Assembly: GCA_017871115.1 (NCBI GenBank)
Contig: JAFCIZ010000004.1
Location: 310,001-374,000, forward strand
Direction of reading: 5' to 3'
Length of the DNA stretch: 64,000 nt
DNA from: Cunninghamella blakesleeana
Lineage: Eukaryota > Mucoromycota > Mucoromycetes > Mucorales > Cunninghamellaceae
This document shows, piece by piece, positions 24,090 through 36,212 of this stretch. Under the pieces are notes generated by a model. It saw only the letters and a list, made by a program, of their open reading frames with translations. It searched no databases and was not told where the DNA came from. Within the stretch, counting starts at the first letter, position 1, and every line of letters begins with the position of its first letter. Both the position numbers and the translations under genes were made by a program.

Positions 24090-26823
24090 ATGCTTGTTCT
24101 TTTTACTATCTTAAATAAAGGGGGTTTGGTATTATGGCAACACACTTTTAGTTCAGTAACCGGTGGTCCTTTAGAATCGCTTATTAAAAATGTTTTAATT
24201 GAAGAAAGAGCTGGTACAGATACTTATATACATGAATCTTATGCTTTAAAATGGACTTTTGCAAACGATTTGGATTTAGTTTTTGTGGTATAGTAAAATT
24301 ATATAAATTTATATTAGTAATAATGAAAATGAAAAGATAATTTATCAGATAGTAAATAATTATCAATAACAAAAGGATATTTATTTCATTTTACTTTTTT
24401 TTTTTTTTTAAAAAAAAAAAATAGGTTGGTTATCATAAGATATTACAGTTGCCTTATATTGATGAACTCTTGGAAACCGTCAAACGTCTTTTTATTCAAA
24501 CATATAATGATACTATAACTATTGATCAAGGAGTTCATGGAGACTATTCTGAATTTGATCCCATGTTTATGAAAGTATTACAAACTTTAGAAGAAAAATC
24601 AACTTCAGTAAGTATCATGTAAAGATTATATTTATATAAAAAAACTAACGAATAAATATGAAAGGTGAAATAAATCTTATTTTATAATATATGATTATAT
24701 GAATAGAAACGAGGTGGTGCACCAAGAAAATTTGAAGATACTAAGAAGTTTGAAAACTCATTAAAAGGTGTACAAAATATAGGTAAAAAAAAGCTATAAA
24801 AGAAGGAAAAAATATGTAAATATCTATATTGTGATGATATTTAAATTTAAATTATTTATATATTTACTTTTATATATACGTGTATATTCAACATCTATAT
24901 AGGAAACAGTAAAAAACCTCAATCATCGACCTTAAATAACAAATTAATAGATGAAGATGAAATCACTAAAAATATTAAAGCTCTAAAATTACAAGGAAGT
25001 CCAAGAGGAAAAGGAAAAAAATCACAACAAAATTCAGGAAAATCTTCAGCAACCTCATCACCTACAATTAATAATGAAAAAAAGAAATCACAAAAACAAA
25101 TGCGTGTATGGGATGGACAAATTGCTAAAGGAGAAATGGAAGCTTTGGATTATAGTGGTAGTGGTAATAATGGTGATGGAAAATCAGATTCTGTAGATGC
25201 AGAAACCATTAAATCTCAATTTTTGGATGAATCAAAGCTTGGTACAAAGAATAAACAAGGTATTTATGAAGTGCAAGATGTAGACGTCAGCGAAGATGAA
25301 AGTGATGAAGATTGGGATGACCTTGGTAAACAACAAGATAATAATGAATCAACTACAACAAAATCATCAGGCGGTGGTGGAATGTTTTCTTTTTTGAAAT
25401 CTATTACATCTCAACGTGAAGTAACAAATGAAGCCTTGGATCCTGTTTTAGCAACTATGAAAGATTTAATGATTAAAAAAAATGTTGCCAAAGAAATTGC
25501 AGAGCATTTATGTGATAGTGTTAGATCTAGTTTATTGGGGAAAAAGCTTGGTAGTTTTGAACGTAAGATAAATATATATTACCATAATTGTTATTATTAT
25601 TATTATTATTGTAATGTAAATATGGGCATATCTATTTTATATACTCAGAGAAATAACAATGCTTTTGATTTATTACTATAGGTATTAATACTGTGGTACG
25701 AACAAGCATGGAATCTGCATTAAAAAGAATTCTTACACCAAAAACATCTTTGGATATTTTACGGGATATTGAACAAGCTAAATCAGAAAATCGACCTTAT
25801 GTGATTACTTTTATTGGTGTTAATGGTGTTGGAAAGGTAAATATATTCTTTTATTTTATTTTTTAAAAAAATATAATAATAATTAAAAATTGATATAATA
25901 TATAAAGGTGGTTTACTATAATATATAAAACAGTATTAATTATTCTGTTTTTTTTTTTTTTTTTTTTTTAAAAAAAATATTAGTCAACAAATCTTAGTAA
26001 GGTTTGTTTCTGGTTATTACAAAATAATGTCAAGGTCTTGATTGCAGCTTGTGATACTTTTAGAAGTGGTGCCGTAGAACAGTTACGTGTACATGCAAGA
26101 AACCTTCGTGCTTTACAAACAAGTGGTGGCGGTGTTGTTGAATTGTTTGAACGTGGTTATGGAAAGGATTCAGCTGGTATAGCCAAAGACGCAATACAAT
26201 ATGGTAATGACATATAATTATATAAATAATGATCAATAGGATTGATTTTTAAATTTTTTTTCTTTAAATAACAATGATATATTAAAACACTTTCCTATTT
26301 TGATATATATTTTATATTTCAATTATTAGCAACTGCCAATGACTTTGATGTTGTATTAATCGATACTGCTGGTCGGATGCAAGATAATGAACCATTAATG
26401 CGAGCCTTAGCTAAACTAGTATCTGTAAATAATCCTGATAAAATTATTTTTGTCGGAGAAGCCCTTGTAGGAAATGAAGCTGTTGATCAACTTACTAAAT
26501 TCAACAATGCATTAAAAGATTTTTCAGGTTTACAGAACCCACGACATATTGATGGTATGATTCTTACTAAATTTGACACCATTGATGATAAGGTAATATA
26601 TAAATGATGTAATATAAGATAATATTAACTGGAGCAAAATAAAAATAAGGTGAACTAATTGTTAATATGTATATCTATTTATTTATCTATTTAGGTTGGT
26701 GCTGCTCTTACAATGACTTATATTACTGGACAACCTATTTATTTCGTTGGTACAGGTCAAACATATACTGATTTGAAAAATTTGCGTGTATCTCATGTTG
26801 TCCATTCTCTCTTAAAAAATTAA
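24090..26823 (+). CDS. SRP101: Signal recognition particle receptor subunit alpha
   Basis: GTPase that docks ribosome-SRP complexes at the ER membrane through SR-beta. Exons: 24090-24287, 24425-24607, 24707-24782, 24903-25562, 25682-25836, 25984-26203, 26330-26592, 26695-26823, giving 627 residues (yeast 621, human 638). The N-terminal SRX longin-like domain ([17 protein letters not shown]) is followed by a charged linker rich in Lys/Ser/Gly, with KMRVWDG-type conserved text (QMRVWDG). The NG domain has G1 GVNGVGKST (the Lys closes exon 5, near residue 424), [16 protein letters not shown]3 [24 protein letters not shown]4 [14 protein letters not shown] and the C-terminal [16 protein letters not shown]15A12 tract sits in intron 1 and a T22A8 tract in intron 5. 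No membrane segment, as expected. Confidence 0.98.
25948..25977. repeat. T22A8 tract in SRP101 intron 5
   Basis: Twenty-two T are followed by eight A, ending 6 bp before the 3' splice site AG of this intron. The T-run may serve as the polypyrimidine tract. Confidence 0.9.
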
Positions 26824-27548
26824 TAATAATTTTATATCCTTCATTATCATTCAAATTATATATTATATATCATAAAATTACTATAATAATTATTCAATTT
26901 TTGTTTATAAAAATTTTCTATTTTTTACATTTTTTTTTTTTTTTTTTTGATCGTATAATTTTAAATTTTTATTAAATGCTTATATATGTATAAAATTGAT
27001 TATAGTTATAATAACAAAAAACTTCATTGCTACTACTGTTATAATTATAAATATAAAAAAGCCATGCTTTATCTTGTTTATTTGTTGTTTTAAGATAACA
27101 GGTAGTTTAGTTTTATTTTATTGGAATATAAGTTTAACTTAACATGCACATAAATTAAAACAAACCCACTTAATACACTCATTACCTCGGGAAAAATGGT
27201 AACAGAGAGTTTTATATATCAATCAAAAAAAGAAAAAAAGATCTTCATATGATATTCAATACTCATACTTTATATAATACGATACATAAATTTTTTTTAG
27301 TTTTTATATATGCTTTTTTAAAAAAATTGTGTGGGAACAAGTTTGTCCAAATTAGGAAATGATCTTTGACACTTAAAAAAATTTTTTATATAAAGCTATG
27401 CAATGAATTTTTTTATCTTCAAAACTCTTTCACTTTTATTACACATTTTATTTTTTATAACTCTATATTTAATATTAACTTTTTAACATACTTATAACAA
27501 TGGTATATATATATAATATAATTTATATAAAGAACTCACTTTCTAAGT
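26824..27548. other. Intergenic between SRP101 and coiled-coil gene
   Basis: AT-rich, with a T-run near 26931-26948. It contains an alternative upstream ATG (27500-27502) discussed with the next gene. No other gene seen. Confidence 0.55.
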
Positions 27549-29498
27549 ATGTATATTTATTTTTATTTTTTAAAGGGCGCCTTCGATCTTGCTAAAGCTT
27601 TTTTTTATAATAAACCTACTAAACCTTATAATGAAGAACTTCCTGGAGAAGAAAAAAATGAAAATAATGGTAAATGCCTATAAAAATATTCAGATAAATG
27701 AATAATATCATTAATTTGCTTTTTCATTTTTGAATAGATGAATCTCAGCAAATTGATTTTTCTTTTAGTTTCGGTATGCTTGATAAAGAATATGATAACC
27801 TTAAAAATAAATTTTATAACTTTAAAGAAGCCTTAATGGAAGCATACAAGCAAAAGTGTTCTGAAATTAATAGTATTAAAAACAAGCTCGAAGTAAATTA
27901 TTTCTTTGAAAATGTATTTATACACATATGAAAAAATAAACTTATAGAAACTAATTCTATTATCATTCTTATAATATATTTATATATTTATTTTTTAGAA
28001 GCTCATATCGTCTTATACTACTGAAGTACCCGTTAACAACTCATCTTCACCAATTGAAATAATAAATAACTACATTGTAAGTTAAAAAAAAGTTTATAGA
28101 ATAATTTTTTTCGTCGTGTGTTTTTTTTTTTTTTTTTTTTTTTTTTACTTAATTGTATACTCTTATTATCGTTATTATGTTTTATTTAAATATATATATA
28201 TATATATAGAACCATTTAAACATTATTATCAAAAATTATGCGGAAAGAAATGGTGAATATGATAATAAATTAACTGCCGTGATAAGAGACAAAGTAAACA
28301 AGATATGAATATATTTATATATTAACATATACAAACCATTAATTGATATTAAATTTATTAATATGCATAATTGTTTTCAATAGGAAAATTCAGAATTCGA
28401 ATTAAAATCTCAAATAGAAAAACTGAAAGTAGAAAATGAAAATCTAATCCGTAAAAATAAAGTAAGTGATTTATAAATGATTTTTAAATGATATCTTTTT
28501 TAATATATATATATGCGTTTACACGGACACTAATAAAAATAAAAATACAACAATAATACTAATAGAAATAAAACTTTTTTATCATATAGGAAGAAAAAGA
28601 ACTTAACGAGCGTTTACGTCAATGGATGTATAATAAAGAAGCTTTACTTTTTGACCTAAAGATTGATTATAGAGATTTAGTAAAATCGTTTACAGAATGC
28701 GAAAACGAGCAAATAAGATTAGTTAATGAAAAGCATGATATTTATATAGAAAAGATGGAAGCAATAAAAGAGGTATATTATTATAAATTAAGCAATCATG
28801 TACAGTAACACACTTACATTTATATTAAAATTCTATACATATAATATACTTTCTTTTTCATTTTATTTAGTTGGAAATTGAACGTAAAAAAGTAAAAGAC
28901 AAAGAAGCAAGTGAAAAAACTTTAACAAAAGAATTGACCATAGTAACAAATAAATACAATCAATTATATTCACTGCAATCGGAGAAAGGAAAAAATAAAG
29001 AAAATAATGTGGCCATTGATGTTTTACAAAGTAAAATTATAAATGTATACATGGTATACTAGATCACCATTATTAAAAATAGTTGGTTAATTTAACTTTC
29101 TCTAATTTACTCTTTTTTTAATATGATTTATTTTTGAATATAGCAAACCCTGAAAGTCCAAGCGTCCATGACCTAACCAATGAAAGTCCAAATACTAATA
29201 GCAAAGCAATTCAAGAGCAGGATACTAGTACAGAAATAAATGAAAATATTGAAAGGTGAAAAGAATAAAAATATAATAAAATCATAAAGGGTTTGAAAAG
29301 AATTGTATATGTATTAATTTTAAAATTTTTTTCTTATATATTTTTAGTAATGATACCCAGCAACAAGAACAAAATAAAAATACCTCAGTTTCCAACGGTA
29401 GAAAGCGTAACTACCATTTATCGTTTAGTACAGATAATGAAGAAAAAGGCGATAAAAATAAAAAAAAACAAAAAAATGACATTATGCTTATTAGATAA
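27549..29498 (+). CDS. Orphan coiled-coil protein
   Basis: Not recognised. Nine exons keep one frame: 27549-27669, 27738-27892, 27999-28076, 28210-28293, 28384-28461, 28590-28772, 28871-29030, 29144-29255, 29348-29498, giving 373 residues. The centre (about 50-280) is rich in Lys/Glu/Asn/Ile/Leu with heptad-like spacing, as in FYNFKEALMEAYKQKCSEIN and FELKSQIEKLKVENENLIRK-type segments, so a coiled coil is likely. The tail is Ser/Asn/Gln-rich, then strongly basic (GRKRNYH, KNKKKQKND). The start is uncertain: the unspliced ATG at 27549 gives MYIYFYFLKGAFDLAKAFF. An ATG at 27500-27502 followed at once by a GT and an intron to 27575 would give MGAFDLAKAFF. There is no signal peptide or convincing membrane segment. 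A structural or scaffold role is only a guess from composition. Confidence 0.72.
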
Positions 29499-29881
29499 AA
29501 AAAAGATCAAAAAATAACATATATACGTAATAATAACAGTAATTTTAGTTTCAAATTTTATAATAGCTAATTTTTATTATTACTCATATATACATATATA
29601 TCCATGTATAATATTTTACTTTATAATACTGTATAATTATTCATTTTCTATATATTATATACTATATACTTATAAAATAATGCTCAAGTATACATTACTC
29701 AATAATAAAAGCAGTGATTTTTTTTACATTATTTTTAAAAAATATACAATTTTTTAATTCTGTTATAAATACAAGAAAAATATATATAAAATGATGCTAT
29801 TCGCTTAGATAAATAATAAAATATCGCATAAAAATATATATTAATCTCATTATACTGAATATAAATAAATTGACTTTTGCG

Positions 29882-29915
<34 letters not shown>

Positions 29916-31574
29916 CTCTGAAAAAATATCAAAACCAATATTAAAAACCATGCCAAGTTAATGAGTTAAAATTACACTAAAGAGATCAACCACCGAACTC
30001 TAATTTAAATTTTAAAACGACACCAAGGTTTTTTGCAATCGTTGTTTACTATTCTTATATTATACCATTATTATATAGTATACTGTTATTATTATTTAAT
30101 AAGTTTGTGTAAAATTATCATCGTACGATTGTTATATTGTTTTAACAATCCTTTTATTATAAATAAAAATTGGAAATTTAAAGTATACCATAAAGTAGAT
30201 AAAAATGACATCATTTTAATTTATATATATATATATTTTTATTGCCTTTCTTCCAGTTTCATATTTTTTTAATTATATTTTTTACATTGAAGGTTATTGT
30301 TTTCTATGGTAGTATTATTTAATTATTATTATTATTATTATTTGTATCACAGCAAAATAAAACTATTCTATATAGGTATTTATTTACTGAAATAAAATGT
30401 ATATATTTGGTCTTATCGTTATTATTATACTGTTACCGATGGTGCTTTTTTATTTAATTCTTTGATTAATAAAGGTCCTTTTTTATGCTAAAAACATCAT
30501 TTGGATATACATGTATTATTTTATTAATAAAATATTTTTAATATATTTTGTTTAAATTAACAAAATGAATTTATTTGTTATTACCAGCCAGCCTTTTATG
30601 AATTCTAGAGTATGATTTTTATGGATTCTCGCTCGTAAGTATTTAACAATGTTGAGATTTTATGGTTTCTGTTAACTTACCTTTTTATTACTCAAGGTAT
30701 TGGTTTTTTATTCCTTACGTTGCTAATATTTTTTTTATTGGGGATTCTGATCATTTATTATTCAAGATATTAATTTTTTTTATTAAGGACGACGATTTTT
30801 ATATTATTCAGCACTGTATCTTTAAGTTCGAGATATCAGCCTTTTTGTTTTATCTATAATTGTTCTCTAATTTTGTATTTAAGATAGCTATCTTTTTTAT
30901 TATTACTCAAAGTAACAACTCTTTTATTCTTTTTATTTGCTTTCTTGACAATAGGAAACGTTCCCCATTCTTTTTGTCAATTCCTTATTAGAATTAATTA
31001 CTATTTAGAGTATTTTTAATGATACAATTTTATGTCTTGGAAATGAATTTTTATACTTTATCACAACCATATGTACCGCTTCGTGTTTTTTAATGAAATA
31101 GCTAAAAAAATGAACGAAATAAAAAAAAATATTAAAAATGCTACATATAAAAAACTATTATGCGTAAAAAATCATAGATACACTTGATATACTTTTCTTC
31201 CATTCAAACTTTATATGAAAGTCTCATATTTTTTTAAATAATAAAAGTATTTTACAATGTACGTGTTGCATGTATTTTCTTATTGGTTTGAATTCAAAAT
31301 ATCAACATATTTACCTGGCAATACCCATCGAACCTATAACCTATTAAAAAAGCGGTGTGAATCACAAAATAAATTGTAGGAATTTTTTTAAATTATTAAA
31401 AGTATAAAGTAAAATAGATTTTATAAAAATAAAAACTTTATATATTGATTTGTTCAATTTTTTTTTAATGTTCCTGATTTTTTTAAAAAAAAGATTGGCG
31501 GAGATCCAAGTATTTTTTTTATAAAAAACTATTTTTTTTCTAAACTTCCTTTTTTTTTTAACTGTCAACTTTAA
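29499..31574. other. 2-kb AT-rich intergenic region
   Basis: Holds an A31 run (29882-29912). Between about 30680 and 30915 there is a set of degenerate repeats sharing TATTATTCAAG-like words. A 65-codon hydrophobic open frame at 30662-30859 looks like chance. The TyrRS promoter should lie at the right end. No RNA gene recognised. Confidence 0.55.
29882..29912. repeat. A31 homopolymer
   Basis: Thirty-one consecutive A about 385 bp after the coiled-coil gene stop. It could be a simple expansion or the remnant of a retroposed poly(A) tail; no duplicated flanking target site is evident. Confidence 0.9.
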
Positions 31575-32590
31575 ATGTTTCTAACTCGCCCAATAATATC
31601 ATTAAAACAAAGTAATCGTCTTTTTAGGCATGCTCATTATTCAACTGGTTTACCAAATGTTATTACCGATTTAACAAATCGTGGATTGATAGCTAATACT
31701 ACTAGGTAAAAAAAAAAATAAAAGAAAAGAAAAAAACGACCAGGGTAAACGAATTTTTTTATATATAGTTTTTACTTTGTTTAATTGAATATTTATTTTT
31801 ACTTTACTTTTTTAAAAAATAGTACTGATCTATTTGAACATACAAATAAATCAACGACTATTTACTGTGGAGTAGATCCTACAGCCAATTCTTTACACTT
31901 GGGTAACTTGTTAACTTTTATGGGTTTACTTCATTTTCATATACGTGGGCATCAAACCATTGCTTTGGTAAAAGCAATAATAATATGATATATTTTTTTT
32001 TAGTTTATTTTGATTAATTGACTTACTCATATATATGTGTATATATGATTTTTTTTATTACTATTATTAGGTAGGTGGTGCAACAGGAAGCATTGGCGAC
32101 CCTTCTGGACGAAACTCAGAACGAAAGCCATTAGAAAAAGATATTTTAATCAACAATGTAAATGGAATAGAAAAGCAAGTGCATCGGTTTTTTAAAAATG
32201 GAATGTCATATGCCCAAAGAAGAACTGGAAAAGATCATCACTCTCAAATCAATAAAGGAGAAGTTAGTTCATATAAAACACCAAAAGTACTCAACAATTA
32301 TGACTGGTTTAGTCAAATGACAGCTCTAGATTTTTTAGGATCGGTGGGCCGTTATGCTAGAGTGAATTCCATGCTTGCTAAAGAAAGTGTCCGTTCTAGA
32401 ATAGAAAGTACTCAAGGAATTAGTTTTACAGAATTTTCTTATCAATTACTTCAAGCCTATGATTTTTGGTATTTATATAACCACCATGACTGTCGTATTC
32501 AGGTAAAAATAATGCATATATATATATATATATGATCAATGATAGAGTGATCACCATGAGTTCAAAAGTGAATTTTTAGATCTGATCTTA

Positions 32591-32621
<31 letters not shown>

Positions 32622-33777
32622 TATATTATATTAGTTAGGAGGAAGTGATCAATGGGGAAATATTACAGCTGGCATTGATTTAATTGGAAAAAGAAATCCT
32701 ATAGATCAAGATTCACCAAAAGCATATGGCATAACAATTCCTTTATTATTAACTTCAACCGGTGAAAAATTTGGAAAATCTGCTGGAAATGCTGTTTGGT
32801 TGGATGAAAACAAGACTTCTGTATTTGATTTTTATCAGGTATATGACATGAAATATTGTCAATATATATATTTTAAAAAGAGAGAAAGAAAAGAAGAAGA
32901 GCTATAATACTAATAATAATATTGGTCTTTTTTTTTGATAAAAACGCTTTTATATATATATATATATAGTTCTTTATGAAAACTGCCGATAGCGATGTTG
33001 GAAAATATTTATCAATGTTTACTCTTTTCGATAATACTGAAATTCAAAATATAGTTAATTCACACCAGGTAAATAAAAAAAGCATATATACAATTATGAA
33101 AATGTAATTAAATATAACAGTGACAAGCTATATGATATCTAAATAAAAATTTTCTTAGAAAAACCCGGAATTAAGATTAGCCCAAAAAACATTAGCCTCT
33201 GAAGTGACGGAATTAGTACATGGATGTAAGTTTTACCATTTAATAATATAATACCAAATTATTATAATGATGGTGATAATAATGACCTTAATATTTTATA
33301 CATATATATTATTTAGTGGATGCCGTTCATCGTGCTGAAGTAGCTACAAAAGTATTGTTTGGTGAAGATATTAGTAATGTATCTGGTCAAGACATTCTCA
33401 AAGCTTTCGAACATGATCAACATCGCTTTACTGAATTAGAAAAAGAAAAAATCGATAATATTGGAATTGATCAATTAGCAACTCTTATCAAAGCAACTAA
33501 ATCAAAATGTAAGCAAATATTTGTTTATATAATTAAAAATAAAAATGACAGTAATAAAGATAATGCAAACTAAACGTAAACTAACTTTTTATTTTTATTA
33601 ATCTGTATATTTTTAGCTGAAGCGCAAAAATTAATTAAATCAGGCGGTTTATATATTAATAATACTAAAGTAAATGATCCTCGACAAAAACTCTTATCTA
33701 CTCACCTCATTGATAATTCAGTATGTTTATTGCGTACTGGGAAATCATCTTACCACATAATTCACATAAAACCTTAA
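31575..33777 (+). CDS. MSY1: Mitochondrial tyrosyl-tRNA synthetase
   Basis: Class I synthetase charging mitochondrial tRNA-Tyr. Exons: 31575-31705, 31823-31967, 32071-32502, 32635-32838, 32970-33068, 33159-33225, 33317-33508, 33617-33777, giving 476 residues. The N terminus [24 protein letters not shown] is basic and lacks acids, fitting a mitochondrial presequence. Then come [17 protein letters not shown] (HIGH-type HLGN at 69-72), [34 protein letters not shown] and the KMSKS-type signature as KFGKS (281-285). The C-terminal S4-like RNA-binding domain has [21 protein letters not shown]. The bacterial-type TyrRS architecture with an S4 tail separates it from the cytosolic enzyme. It is convergent with the carrier gene, 310 bp apart. 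Confidence 0.97.
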
Positions 33778-34087
33778 ATATAATACTTCATTTTTATTAC
33801 ATAATGACTTCAAGAAAAAAAAAGAAAATAGCCTCATAGATCCTCTTCCATATTTGTATATTTACTACTTTTGTAACTTTTTTCCTCTTTTTTTATTATT
33901 ATTTGATTTTACTTTTTGATTATCTATTTTATTAATTAATATAATAATATTAATAAAAATTACGTATAATTTCTTTAAAAAAAGCAAAATATTAAATTTA
34001 CACTATTATACAAATGCCGAAGAATAAAAAAATATGATTGTTGAAATAGTCTATGATTCCGTTGATTCTATTATTACCGTAGTTAAT
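33778..34087. other. Short intergenic between convergent genes
   Basis: 3' UTR space of the TyrRS and carrier genes. Nothing else seen. Confidence 0.6.
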
Positions 34088-35471
34088 CTATTTAAAATAT
34101 TTCCCATAAACACCCTTTAACTGTTCCATGAATACAAACATAAGAGTAGTGTGAGGACTAAGAAAAAAAAAAAAGGAAATATGGTGATAGCGATGGTAAG
34201 TAACTTGAGATAACTATTATATTTGTTTTTCCTCTATATTTATTTAATCCCTTTTATAGATTTTTTATTTTTTTCTTTTAATCCCTTCCATTTTTTTTTT
34301 ATCTTTTTTCCTTTTTTTAAAAAAAGAAAGCTTAGAAGCATATAAAATAAAAGAATACTTACCCAATACGAAGGAAATGAGCAAAGAAACCTTTATATAA
34401 ACCACGAACACCCTCAGTGTGAGTCATTTTAACAAAACAATCGATTGGGCTCTTATAAAGCAAACCTTTTCCAGTAACGGGATCAACACCTTGATTATAC
34501 ATACGAGTAGAAACGACATCAAAAGGATTCATAGCAATACAAACCAAAAATCCAGTGATCATAGAAGTACCAAAATGAGTAGAGATGGAGTCAGATAAAC
34601 CAAACTTGGACATTAATAGTTGTTTTCCAAACATATAAGAAGGCATTTGAACAGCTGACCCCACACCAGCACGCGCCATTGCAGCTGATGCACCTCTATA
34701 AAGACCCTTTGTACCTTCTGTTTTATAAATATCTGATAAAGCATTCCAAGAAGAAGTCATTTTATGTTGGTATCCAATTTGTTTAAAAACAGGGGAATAG
34801 GATTGACGGCGTGTTTTGATTAAATATAATGGAGAACCTAATAAAGCACCAATAATCCCAGCAAATCCTCCTGCAAATACACCAGCAGCTAAAAGACTAT
34901 GGTTTGATTTTAATTGAAATGTATTAATCACAGCAGAATGGACAGGGTCATATAGCCCTAACCGACTTCCGTTTAAACATACTTGATAAATATATGCTAC
35001 ACCAAGTCCTCGTTGAAGTCCTCGAATACCTTCATTTTGAAATACTACCTTTAAAGCTTGGAAACTGTTATGATATGGTTTGGATTCTGCTGATAAAGTA
35101 CCTGCCCTGACTAATTCACCTTGTAATTGAAGTCTTGTTTTGACCACCTTTTATATAACATACATATTATAAGAATAGAATAGGGTATATTAATACATTA
35201 ATAAACCATTCTACTTTCTTGCTATTTTTTCATTCTTATTTATTTTTTATACTCCAGTTATAAATAGCTTTATATTTATTTATTTATAAAGTACTAAGCT
35301 TTTGTGGCTATTAAAAAAAATAGTACCTTTTTTTGTATATATATTTACCTCAACAGGATTAGTAAAAGTAACAGCACCACAAGCAGCTAATCCACCAATA
35401 ACAAAACCTATAGCAGTATCTTTATGTTTACTTTGTATTGTTTGTTGTTGTTGCTTTTGAGCCATGGACAT
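34088..35471 (-). CDS. OAC1: Mitochondrial carrier, Oac1/SLC25A34-35 type
   Basis: Inner-membrane solute carrier; the Oac1 group moves oxaloacetate, sulfate and related anions. Exons: 35471-35349, 35147-34363, 34157-34088, giving 325 residues (yeast Oac1 is about 324). There are three carrier repeats, each with the P-x-(D/E)-x-x-(K/R) signature: NPVEVVKTRLQLQ (built across intron 1), GSPLYLIKTRRQ and NPFDVVSTRMYNQ. Each is followed by G-x-x-G-(L/F)-Y/Q-(R/K)-G: GLQRGLG, GLYRGAS, GLYKGFF. The last exon supplies RIGPHTTLMFVFMEQLK, the usual end of this group. The N terminus is Gln-rich (MSMAQKQQQQ); a second ATG two codons in is equally possible. Substrate is inferred from the subfamily pattern only. 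Confidence 0.9.
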
Positions 35472-35963
35472 TTTTATATATATTTTTAGAAATAATTATG
35501 AAAGTATAAAAAAATTATAAAAAATAAAGAAAAAAATTAAGGAGGGGAAAGAGAGATGAATAAAAAAAAAAAGATCAGAATGAAATTTTATGTTGAGATA
35601 AAAAAAATATATTTTGATTGGGTTGAATCATATTGATCATCATTGGCTCACTAAAAGCTCCGATTTTTTTTTTTTCACTGCAAACCCAATTAAATATAAC
35701 CTTTTGCTAAACATTTATATATATTTTAATATGTGTTTTTAAAAAATAATACAAAATAAAAAAATCATTATTATATATATGATTATAGTTTTTTTTTTCT
35801 TTATTTTATATATAAAAAAATCGGTACAAGTATAAATCATTATATTAATATACAATATCATTTGGAGTGATTCCTTAAAAAGAAAAGATTAAGGTTTCGG
35901 ATATAGCTTTTTACATAAAGTATGATACGGAAAAATGGTTTATTCAAGTTATAGTAATAATAT

Positions 35964-35994
<31 letters not shown>

Positions 35995-36212
35995 AAGGGT
36001 TTTTTTTTCTTTTAAAAAAAGAGTACGTATATATAAAAAGTAAATAAATATAATTAATATAATTATAATTAAAAATGCAGATTCAAGTTAATAAATATAT
36101 AAATATAATAATAGTAAATAATATATAATAAATAAATAAATAAATAAAATAGTAAACGAATGAATTAGAAAAAAAAAAAAAAATTATAAGAATATAAAAT
36201 TAAAATAAAAGA
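35472..36212. other. Intergenic upstream of the carrier gene
   Basis: A purine-rich plus strand at 35520-35580 equals a pyrimidine tract on the carrier's coding strand. A (TA)13 run lies at 35969-35994. No gene seen. Confidence 0.55.

Noticed and set aside
29882..29912. Retroposed mRNA tail
   Set aside because: An A31 run alone is not enough; no coding relic directly upstream and no target-site duplication.
30662..30859. 65-codon hydrophobic frame, possible small membrane protein
   Set aside because: Phe/Ile-rich text typical of translated T-runs, in a repeat-like area; no conserved feature.
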